A stretch of 23,001 bases of DNA from Opitutaceae bacterium. GTDB lineage: Bacteria; Verrucomicrobiota; Verrucomicrobiia; Opitutales; Opitutaceae. The DNA is taken from contig RGAX01000014.1 of assembly GCA_009919985.1 (NCBI GenBank), positions 1 to 23,001 on the forward strand, written 5' to 3'. The translations under genes and the position numbers were made by a program. Below, piece by piece: positions 1 to 6,585 of this stretch (position 1 is its first letter; each line of letters starts with the position of its first letter). Under the pieces are notes generated by a model. It saw only the letters and a list, made by a program, of their open reading frames with translations. It was not told where the DNA came from and searched no databases.

Positions 1-27
1 CGTGGAGTTTGAAGGGGCTGCGTTCAT
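1..27 (-). CDS. Probable next gene of pseudopilin operon (5' fragment only)
   Basis: An ATG on the minus strand at 27-25 overlaps the TGA (29-27) of the preceding pseudopilin gene by one base, and its frame stays open to the window edge. Only nine codons are visible (MNAAPSNST), too few to identify a product. A stop-start overlap in a row of pseudopilin genes suggests a further minor pseudopilin (GspJ/PilW-like), but that rests on position alone; no FxxxE cleavage motif is visible yet. Confidence 0.4.
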
Positions 28-680
28 CAGCGGGTGATGCTCCCAGCGACGTGAAATGTCTGAAGTTGGCTGCGATCAAAGACGACGGCAGCGGTGGCGT
101 TAAACCCCGCGGGAAGTGCGCGACGGGCGTTCGCTGGCGCATTGTCAGGAACAAAGGCCGGCCAACGAATGCGTGCCGTGTAGGCGAGCGTCGGCGACGA
201 AGCGTCGGCCACGGTGGTGTTGGGCGAAAGGGCATCAAGACGGATTAGGGTGATCTCGAAATATTTTTCGGCGTCGTTGACCTGCCCGGTTCCCCAAACC
301 GCCGTATCCGTATAGGCACCGATCTTGGATCCATCGCGACTGGCAAAGAGCAGACGCGTGTCACGGCGCGGATCGGTGGCCGCGCTTGAAGCGTTGTCGG
401 CGGCGGTGACCTCGTGGCTACCGTTGGCGGCAGTGTTTTTAAACAAAGCCACGATCGGCGCAAAAGAGCCCGCCACCGTAGCGCGACGCGTCAGTTCGTC
501 GCGTAGACGCTCGGCGAGTGTGGCTGCGGCCTCGGCGTCACTTGAGCTCGCAACCGAGCGGGCTACAGGCGCAAAGAGCGCCACGACCGCCACCATCCCC
601 ACGGCAAAAACGCCAATGGCGACCACGACCTCAATAAGGCTGAATGCGCGGCAGGCTCTGGGGAAAGATGTGGAGCGCAT
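27..680 (-). CDS. Pseudopilin, GspI/PilV-like (prepilin-type N-terminal methylation domain)
   Basis: A 217-residue protein that starts with a short basic leader (MRSTSFPRACRA) followed by the class III signal FSLIEVVVAIGVFAVGM, with the conserved Glu at mature position 5 and a hydrophobic helix of about 20 residues. Such proteins are cleaved and N-methylated by a prepilin peptidase and assemble into type IV pilus or type II secretion pseudopili at the inner membrane. The VVVAIGVFAVGMVAVVALF helix resembles the GspI/PilV minor pseudopilins. The residue before the cleavage site is Ala rather than the usual Gly. The C-terminal two thirds is a variable beta-rich region I cannot assign. The gene lies 10 nt after the preceding pseudopilin and overlaps the next start. 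The ATG at 680 gives a normal leader; no Shine-Dalgarno is seen. Confidence 0.85.
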   Translation of the reverse strand: MRSTSFPRACRAFSLIEVVVAIGVFAVGMVAVVALFAPVARSVASSSDAEAAATLAERLRDELTRRATVAGSFAPIVALFKNTAANGSHEVTAADNASSAATDPRRDTRLLFASRDGSKIGAYTDTAVWGTGQVNDAEKYFEITLIRLDALSPNTTVADASSPTLAYTARIRWPAFVPDNAPANARRALPAGFNATAAVVFDRSQLQTFHVAGSITR

Positions 681-690
681 GACTTATCAA

Positions 691-1362
691 TTAGAAACTA
701 CCAGGTTCGTTCACGCGCGTGACGGCACCTGAAGTACGGAACGACAGCCCACGGACTGCGCCTGCATTGGTGAATTGCGGGAGGCCGTTGGTCACGGTGG
801 TGGTCGCAACGGCGAGTTTAGCGGCAACCGGCGTGATGACGCCGTCGGGCGTGAATTGCAGCGCGTAATAAGTATCGGCCGCGCTGGTCGCGGGATCACC
901 AGCGATAGTGTAACGCGCAGCAGCGGCGGCGAGAAAGGTCGAAACGGGTGCAGGATTGGCTGGCCAGACAACTCCGGTGGCCAGCAGGCCGGATGTCGTA
1001 GTGGGGACGATACAAATACCGCTAGGCAACGATACCGGCGTTCCAACCGGAGTCCAACGAGCACCGGCGCCGGTGACACCGGGCGTATCCGCGGTAACAA
1101 CGCGCAAGTAGCGGAGAAATTTTCCGGAATCGCCTGCGGGCGGACGAGTGCCGTAAATGAGGATGCGCGTTTCAGTTTGCTTGACGGCGGCTTGCGCGCG
1201 GGCGGTGGCTACGAGCGAAGCTAACGTATTTTGCGCGCTGGCGAGCGTCGAGACGCCGGGGCCGCTGAGCGAAAGACCGACAGCGCCTAGCAAAAGCGCA
1301 ATCAGTCCGATGACGATCATCAGCTCAACTAACGTAAAAGCTCGGCGCAAGCGAGGGGCCAT
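691..1362 (-). CDS. Pseudopilin, GspH/FimT-like
   Basis: From the ATG at 1362 this is a 223-residue protein with leader MAPRLRRA, then FTLVELMIVIGLIALLLGAVGL, a typical class III prepilin signal with Glu at mature position 5. The frame can be extended to a GTG at 1401, 6 nt after the upstream stop codon, but that adds an atypical acidic stretch encoded by T-rich DNA, so I prefer 1362; translational coupling from the GTG is the alternative. The body contains SAQNTLASLVATARAQAAVKQTETRILIYG, a helix followed by a first strand as in GspH/FimT minor pseudopilins, which initiate or cap the pseudopilus. Third gene of the minus-strand pseudopilin operon. Ala, not Gly, precedes the cleavage site. Confidence 0.82.
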   Translation of the reverse strand: MAPRLRRAFTLVELMIVIGLIALLLGAVGLSLSGPGVSTLASAQNTLASLVATARAQAAVKQTETRILIYGTRPPAGDSGKFLRYLRVVTADTPGVTGAGARWTPVGTPVSLPSGICIVPTTTSGLLATGVVWPANPAPVSTFLAAAAARYTIAGDPATSAADTYYALQFTPDGVITPVAAKLAVATTTVTNGLPQFTNAGAVRGLSFRTSGAVTRVNEPGSF

Positions 1363-1407
1363 GGTGGCAAAAAAATTATGATCACTAAGCAACACAGTCA
1401 CGCGACG

Positions 1408-2166
1408 TTATTTCCAACTCATAATGAGATCGGCCTCGGTGGTCGCCTTGGGCGGCGCGCTGTAAAAAATCACCCCAGCGTGAATACCGCCTGTGGTCGC
1501 GGTGGTGATGCCACTGATCGTAGTCGGGCGAATCGTGATCGTGCCGTCAGCGACGGTGACGGCCGGGAAACCGCCTGTTGAGTCGGAGCCATTGATGACG
1601 CCGTTGAGATTGGCGTCGGTGACGACGGCGATGGAAGTATTATAGAATGCGTCGCGAATAAAATACTGCTGCGCGGCGACGCCGTTGCCGGCGGTGACAT
1701 CAGCGGCGGTGATGAAGTCTTGATCGGTGAAGGCGTAAAAACGAATGCGCCGTGTGTTTTGGCCGAGGGGCGGAATCGGCGTGCCGGTGATGGCACCGGT
1801 GAGCGCGGAGCCATCGCGGCGCACGCCGGCGAGCAAGTCGTGAAAATGGTGCGTAGCAGCGCCCGTGGCGTTGGCGACGGCGTTTTGATTAACGAGTTTT
1901 TGCGCGCCCTGCGGATAGAGTTGCGGGTACGTGCCGTATTCCTGGCGGAAGGTTTCAAAGGCCGAACTCCACGAACTGAACTGAGATCGGGTCTTGGCTT
2001 TTTTCGCGGCGTTGCGGGCGCCGCCAGCGGTGGGGACGATGATCGCGGCGAGGATGCCAATGATCGCGATGACCGTGAGGAGTTCGATCAGGGAAAATCC
2101 GCGCGCGGCGAAACGGGGGTTCGTACGACGCGACGAAGCGCTATGCATTAGTTGGGGGCGGCTCAT
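1408..2166 (-). CDS. Pseudopilin, GspG/PilE-like
   Basis: A 252-residue protein with a basic leader ending RFAARG, then FSLIELLTVIAIIGILAAIIVP, a canonical prepilin signal (Gly at -1, Glu at +5). The helix continues as ARNAAKKAKTRSQFSSWSSAFETFRQEYGTYP, the pattern of major pseudopilins, where the long N-terminal helix is followed by a Tyr-Gly-x-Tyr-Pro turn. The remainder is longer than a classical GspG of about 140 residues and is not recognisable. The start overlaps the stop of the upstream pseudopilin gene by 4 nt (ATGA), so the two are probably translationally coupled. An internal Met at residue 7 is a possible alternative start. The product should be membrane-inserted, processed by a prepilin peptidase not encoded here, and polymerised. 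Confidence 0.87.
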   Translation of the reverse strand: MSRPQLMHSASSRRTNPRFAARGFSLIELLTVIAIIGILAAIIVPTAGGARNAAKKAKTRSQFSSWSSAFETFRQEYGTYPQLYPQGAQKLVNQNAVANATGAATHHFHDLLAGVRRDGSALTGAITGTPIPPLGQNTRRIRFYAFTDQDFITAADVTAGNGVAAQQYFIRDAFYNTSIAVVTDANLNGVINGSDSTGGFPAVTVADGTITIRPTTISGITTATTGGIHAGVIFYSAPPKATTEADLIMSWK

Positions 2167-2858
2167 TGGATTTTATCAGCGTAAATGTTATCAGCGTTGG
2201 TGCCAGTGGTCTGGGCAGTACCGGCGTACAGACCGGTGGTCCGGTTCGGCGTGGTGGCTTCGAGTCCATCGGGACCGACGGAATAAAGAACATACGAGCC
2301 GGCTTGCCAAGAGTTGGTACCGGAGGCGACGCCGTTGGCATTTACCGGCGCAGCGGGGCGGTAATAATATTGGTAACGCCGACCCCAAGGATCGAGAAAG
2401 GAGTTAGCCACGAGGGTTTTTCGCGGCGGGTTACCCGCAGGCACACCAAAGGTGGCGGCGGCAATTACGACCTCTGGCGTGAGGCGAGTGAGGTCGACAA
2501 AACAGGGGCCGTTGAGACGATCGGCGGCGGAAAAGCGACTAGGCCCGAAAACGCCCGTGAGGGCGTTAAAAAACAAAGCCTCGGCGGGCGTCGAGCCGAT
2601 GACCGCGCTCACGGCCGGCGTAGCATGGGCCGCGATACCCGTCTGTGGATAATCACCGTAGTGGCGCTTGTAGTCCTCAAGCGCCTGTGCGAGGTGCGTG
2701 AGTTCAGCTTTAGCGCGGGCGGTGGTTTCACGACGTTTCACCCCTTGCACAAGCCCGAGCGTGATGCCGAAAAGTATCCCAACGACCGCGATGACGGTGA
2801 GGAGCTCGATCAGGGAAAATGCGGGCGAGCGGTGGGGCGCTCGGCGGGCGGACTTCAT
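2163..2858 (-). CDS. Pseudopilin, GspG-like; first complete gene of the operon
   Basis: The frame is open up to a start at 2942, but that codon lies in the stem-loop of the acs terminator, so translation more plausibly begins at the ATG at 2858 (231 residues; ATG 2921 also possible). The leader MKSARRAPHRSPA precedes FSLIELLTVIAVVGILFGITLGL, with Glu at mature +5 and Ala at -1. A long amphipathic helix and a YKRHYGDYPQTG turn follow. The C-terminal part carries a DPWGRRYQYYY motif and SYVLYSVGPDG, which match the D-x-WGxxYxY and YSxGPDG features of the GspG family, where the C-terminal loop binds calcium. Best match to a major pseudopilin among the four. The stop overlaps the next start by 4 nt. 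Confidence 0.85.
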   Translation of the reverse strand: MKSARRAPHRSPAFSLIELLTVIAVVGILFGITLGLVQGVKRRETTARAKAELTHLAQALEDYKRHYGDYPQTGIAAHATPAVSAVIGSTPAEALFFNALTGVFGPSRFSAADRLNGPCFVDLTRLTPEVVIAAATFGVPAGNPPRKTLVANSFLDPWGRRYQYYYRPAAPVNANGVASGTNSWQAGSYVLYSVGPDGLEATTPNRTTGLYAGTAQTTGTNADNIYADKIQ

Positions 2859-2925
2859 GGGTCCATCCAGAAAGAGCGTGCGGGCGATGGGTCGCAAACG
2901 GAAAGTGGTGTGGCGTTTCATTTTC

Positions 2926-2962
2926 AAAAAAACGGCCGACATCGGAGGATGTCGGCCGTTTT
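2926..2962 (-). terminator. Intrinsic terminator of acs
   Basis: A perfect 15-bp inverted repeat, AAAACGGCCGACATC with GATGTCGGCCGTTTT, separated by a 4-nt loop (2944-2947). On the minus strand the stem ends in a run of seven U. It lies about 30 nt after the acs stop codon. The plus-strand side has no long U tract, so it acts mainly for acs. It also separates acs from the pseudopilin operon and overlaps the longest possible start of the first pseudopilin. Confidence 0.9.
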
Positions 2963-2992
2963 AGGAGGCGGGGGTTTTAGCTAAAAAACACC

Positions 2993-4951
2993 TCAATCTT
3001 CGGCTTGGAGCGCGGCTACGACGCTGAAGTCTTCCAGGGTGGTGGTGTCGCCCTTCACTTGGCCGCCGGCAGCGATTTCTTTAAGGATGCGACGCATGAT
3101 TTTTCCGCTGCGGGTCTTAGGCAGGCTCGCGGCGAAGCGGATCGAATCGGGTTTGGCGAGTGAACCGATCTCGCGACCGACGTGACTGCGAAGAGCTTCT
3201 TTGAGTTCTTCGGTGGCGTTTTGGCCGGATTTAAGGGTCACGAACACGACGAGGGCCTGGCCCTTGAGTTCGTCGGGGCGACCGACGGCGGCGGCTTCGG
3301 CGACGGCGGGATGCGAAACGAGTGCGCTCTCGATCTCGGCGGTGCCGATGCGGTGACCGGAGACGTTGAGCACGTCGTCGATGCGGCCGACGATCCAGAA
3401 GTTACCGTCTTTGTCCTGACGAGCGCCGTCGCCGGTGAAATACACGCCGGGCTGGCCGGCGAATTCGCTCCAATAGGCTTTCTTGTAGCGCTCGTCGTCG
3501 CCCCAAAGAGTGCGGAGCATCGAGGGCCAAGGTTTCATGATAGCGAGTTTACCGCCGGTATTGCGCGGGACTTCTTTGCCTTGATCATCGACGACTTTAG
3601 CAGAAATGCCGAAGAAAGGTTTGGTGGCCGAGCCAGGCGTGCAGGCGGTGACGCCGGGCATCGGGGCGATCATGATCGCCCCAGTTTCCGTCTGCCACCA
3701 GGTATCGACGATTGGGCAGCGTTTTTTTCCGATCATCTTGTGATACCACATCCAGGCTTCTGGGTTGATGGGTTCACCGACGGAGCCTAGAAGACGTAAA
3801 GAAGCTAGGCTGTGACGGAGCACGTAGTTGTCACCCCAGCGCATGAAGGCGCGGATGGCAGTCGGTGCCGTGTACAGAATGGTGATAGCGTGGCGGTCAA
3901 TCATTTGCCAGAAACGGTCAGGTTCGGGCTGATTAGGGGCTCCTTCGTACATGAATACGGTCGAGCCGTTGGCGAGCAGGCCGTAAACGACGTAACTATG
4001 GCCGGTGATCCAGCCGATGTCGGCGGAGCAAAAATATCGGTCCGTTTCTTTCAGATCGAAGACGTAATGCGAGGTGAGTTTGGCACCGAGCAAGTAGCCG
4101 GCGCTGGTGTGAAGCACACCCTTGGGTTTGCCGGTCGAGCCGCTCGTATAAAGAATGAACAGGGGGTGCTCGGAATCGAAGGCTTTAGCTTTATGCGAGT
4201 TGGGCGCGCCCTCCCATGCATCTTTCCACCAGATGTCGCGACCTTCCTTCATGGTGACGGGATTACCGCAACGCTTGACGACGATCACGCTCTGAACGGT
4301 GGGTGTGCCTTCGACTGCTTTATCGACGTTGGCTTTGAGCTCGATGACTTTACCGCGACGCCAGCCGCCGTCGGCGGTGATGACCAGTTTGGCTTTGCAG
4401 TCGTTGATGCGGTCTTTGATGGCCTCGGCGCTGAAGCCGCCGAAGATCACCGTGTGAATGGCGCCGACGCGGGCGCAGGCCAGCATCGCGACCACGGCCT
4501 CAGGAATCATCGGCAAGTAAAGTGCGACGCGATCGCCGGCGCCCACGCCCATATTTTCAAAAATGTGCGCCAGACGGCTCACGTGTAAATGAAGCTGCTT
4601 ATAAGTGATCGTACGGACATCGCCGGGTTCACCTTCGAAAATCAGCGCGGCCTTATTCTCGCGAGCGGTACCGAGGTGACGGTCGAGACAGTTTTCGGAA
4701 ACGTTGAGCTTGCCGCCGAGAAACCACTTCGCGTGCGGGGGTTTCCAATCGAGCACCTTTTTAAAGGGCTTTCGCCAGACGAGTTGCTCCGTGGCCTGCC
4801 TTCCCCAGAATTTTTCTGGGGAGTTGACAGACTCCGCGTACAGCCTCTTATAGGCGGCATCGCTCCCAAGATTTGCTTGGGCTTTGAACTCGGCCGAGGG
4901 CCTGAATGACCGGTGTTCCCGGGAAACTGAGGTAATCGTCTGGTCGCTCAC
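2993..4951 (-). CDS. acs: Acetyl-CoA synthetase (AMP-forming)
   Basis: A 652-residue cytoplasmic enzyme that activates acetate with ATP to acetyl-AMP and transfers the acetyl group to CoA. The length equals that of the bacterial Acs family. Visible motifs are the AMP-binding signature YTSGSTGKPKG (residues 268-278), DTWWQTETG in the acetate and adenylate pocket, YFTGDGARQDKDG and GRIDDVLNVSGHR around the hinge, and the C-terminal PKTRSGKIMRR, whose Lys617 corresponds to the catalytic lysine controlled by reversible acetylation in other Acs enzymes. Translation starts at GTG (4951-4949) and no Shine-Dalgarno precedes it. It is monocistronic, ended by the 2926-2962 hairpin and divergent from rho. 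No acetylase or deacetylase gene is nearby. Confidence 0.97.
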   Translation of the reverse strand: MSDQTITSVSREHRSFRPSAEFKAQANLGSDAAYKRLYAESVNSPEKFWGRQATEQLVWRKPFKKVLDWKPPHAKWFLGGKLNVSENCLDRHLGTARENKAALIFEGEPGDVRTITYKQLHLHVSRLAHIFENMGVGAGDRVALYLPMIPEAVVAMLACARVGAIHTVIFGGFSAEAIKDRINDCKAKLVITADGGWRRGKVIELKANVDKAVEGTPTVQSVIVVKRCGNPVTMKEGRDIWWKDAWEGAPNSHKAKAFDSEHPLFILYTSGSTGKPKGVLHTSAGYLLGAKLTSHYVFDLKETDRYFCSADIGWITGHSYVVYGLLANGSTVFMYEGAPNQPEPDRFWQMIDRHAITILYTAPTAIRAFMRWGDNYVLRHSLASLRLLGSVGEPINPEAWMWYHKMIGKKRCPIVDTWWQTETGAIMIAPMPGVTACTPGSATKPFFGISAKVVDDQGKEVPRNTGGKLAIMKPWPSMLRTLWGDDERYKKAYWSEFAGQPGVYFTGDGARQDKDGNFWIVGRIDDVLNVSGHRIGTAEIESALVSHPAVAEAAAVGRPDELKGQALVVFVTLKSGQNATEELKEALRSHVGREIGSLAKPDSIRFAASLPKTRSGKIMRRILKEIAAGGQVKGDTTTLEDFSVVAALQAED

Positions 4952-5004
4952 GATAGTGTTCGATTTTAGGGTTTAAGGATGTGCTGCTAACAAAAAGCGC
5001 GCTC

Positions 5005-5033
5005 CTTATTCAGCCCAGAGTTTTAAGCGTCAA
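5005..5033 (-). promoter_or_regulatory. acs: Candidate sigma70-type promoter for acs
   Basis: On the minus strand TTGACG (5033-5028) and AATAAG (5010-5005) are spaced by 17 nt, a good -35 and a four-of-six -10 match. This would place the transcript start near 4998 and leave a leader of about 45 nt before the acs GTG. It is the best candidate in the acs-rho divergent gap, judged by eye only. No comparably good plus-strand promoter for rho was seen. Confidence 0.4.
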
Positions 5034-5066
5034 GCATCCGGCGCGAATTCCCACTAAGAATCTGTT

Positions 5067-6494
5067 ATGCAAAGAAAAAAGACGTCCTCCCGCGCCAAAG
5101 TAGCTGCGCCTGCGGAGCCCATCACGCCCGCCGAAGTGACCGCACCCGCCGTCGCCAAGGCCGCACCTGCCGCAACGGCTACTGAGATTGTGGCTGCACC
5201 GCCCGTCGCAGCGCCCGCTCCGGCTCCTGCGATCTTCGTGCCCACAACCACGCCCACGCCTGCACCTGCTCCCGTTGCCGCGCAACCCGCGCCGGCCACC
5301 ACTCAGGCCAACGGCGCCCCCAGCGCAACGCCTCCCGCTCCCGTGGCGCAGGCCGCACCTGCGCCCGTGCCCTACTTTGATCGCACAATCCAAGTCGAAG
5401 GCGTGCTCGACATCGATATCACCCACGGCGGCAACGGCCAATTGCTCGACATGACCAAGAACGGCAAACGCCGACCGAGCGACACCTTTGTCCCCAAAGA
5501 GCTCATCCGCCGCTTCAAGCTAAAGCCTGGCATGATGATCGGCGGCTCCGCGTATCCGGCGGAAGGTCGTTTCCCAAATCCGAAGATGAAATTCATCGAG
5601 ACCGTCGACGGCATCCCCCTCGAAGAACGTCGCTCGAAATGGGAATTCACCGCGCTCACCACCGTCTCGCCCGACAAACAACTTAAGATGGAGCTCAAAG
5701 ACGGGCGTCTCACCACGCGCGCCGTCGATCTGTTCTGCCCCATCGGCAAAGGTACCCGCGGCCTCATCGTCGCCCCACCCCGCACCGGCAAGACCACCCT
5801 CTTGCGCGACATGGCGCTCGGCGTCCTCGAAAACAACCCCGAGTGTCTCGTCATGATCCTCCTCGTCGATGAACGCCCCGAAGAAGTCACCGACTTCAAA
5901 CGGAGCGTCCCCGCCGAAATCTGGGCCTCTTCCAACGACGAACAAATCGAGAATCACATTCGTATCGCCGATCTGTGCATCGAGCGCGCCCGTCGCCTCG
6001 TCGAGACCGGCCGCCACGTTGTACTCTTTGTCGATTCCATCACCCGCCTCTCCCGCGCGCACAACACCGCCCGCAACTCCGGCCGCACCGGCTCGGGAGG
6101 TCTCGACGTGCGCGCCCTTGAGAAACCTCGCCAACTCTTCGCCTCCGCCCGCAACACCGAAGAAGCCGGCTCACTCACCATCATCGCTTCCGTACTCGTT
6201 GAGACCGGCAGCCGCATGGATGACGTTATTTTCCAAGAATTCAAAGGCACCGGCAACATGGAGCTCGTCCTCGACCGCAAGGCCGCCGAGATGCGCCTAT
6301 GGCCTGCCATTAACATTGCCTCCTCGGGCACCCGCAAAGAAGAACTGCTCATCGATGCCAAGACCCTCGAAGGCATCCATTTTTTCCGCCGCGCTCTCGT
6401 CGCCCAAAAAATCGAAGAAGCCACCGATACCATGATCGCTCGCCTCTCGAAGACCAAAACCAACGCCGAGTTCCTCAAACTCCTCGCCCGCTAA
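5067..6494 (+). CDS. rho: Transcription termination factor Rho, with Ala/Pro-rich N-terminal extension
   Basis: A 475-residue hexameric RNA helicase/ATPase that ends transcription on C-rich unstructured RNA. Residues about 12-102 are a low-complexity Ala/Pro/Thr stretch with a basic start, in the place where many Rho proteins have the helical Rho_N domain. Residues 107-190 form the RNA-binding OB-fold. Its usual aromatic RNP1 motif (GFGFLR-like) reads GGNGQLLDM here, without aromatics. The motor domain is intact: Walker A APPRTGKT (236-243), VDERPEEV, Walker B LFVDSITRL (Asp323), Q-loop TGSGGLDVRAL, R-loop EFKGTGNMEL with Lys393, and SGTRKEELL. The ATG at 5067 lacks a Shine-Dalgarno. The gene is divergent from acs. 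No clear intrinsic terminator follows it, and the 91-nt gap to the next gene shows nothing recognisable. Confidence 0.96.
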   Translation: MQRKKTSSRAKVAAPAEPITPAEVTAPAVAKAAPAATATEIVAAPPVAAPAPAPAIFVPTTTPTPAPAPVAAQPAPATTQANGAPSATPPAPVAQAAPAPVPYFDRTIQVEGVLDIDITHGGNGQLLDMTKNGKRRPSDTFVPKELIRRFKLKPGMMIGGSAYPAEGRFPNPKMKFIETVDGIPLEERRSKWEFTALTTVSPDKQLKMELKDGRLTTRAVDLFCPIGKGTRGLIVAPPRTGKTTLLRDMALGVLENNPECLVMILLVDERPEEVTDFKRSVPAEIWASSNDEQIENHIRIADLCIERARRLVETGRHVVLFVDSITRLSRAHNTARNSGRTGSGGLDVRALEKPRQLFASARNTEEAGSLTIIASVLVETGSRMDDVIFQEFKGTGNMELVLDRKAAEMRLWPAINIASSGTRKEELLIDAKTLEGIHFFRRALVAQKIEEATDTMIARLSKTKTNAEFLKLLAR

Positions 6495-6585
6495 ATCCTT
6501 CACACGAACTTAGCACTTGCCGCGCGCTTGCTCGGCTCGGCATCTTCAACCTTTCGTCACCAAGTAAGTCCGCAAAAACCACCGC

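Noticed and set aside
2166..2984. 272-codon plus-strand frame opposite a pseudopilin gene
   Set aside because: Antisense shadow. The minus-strand product has a prepilin signal and GspG motifs; the plus-strand product has no recognisable feature.
4802..4822. Perfect 9-bp hairpin TCCCCAGAA/TTCTGGGGA
   Set aside because: It lies inside acs codons for a conserved segment (PEKFWG), has no U tract in either useful position, and is best explained by codon choice.
5100..5375. Ala/Pro-rich stretch as a separate repetitive element
   Set aside because: It is in frame with rho, has no exact DNA repeat unit, and reads as a protein tail.
5520..6134. 204-codon minus-strand frame inside rho
   Set aside because: Antisense shadow of the conserved Rho motor domain with low-complexity Asp/Gly/Ala composition.
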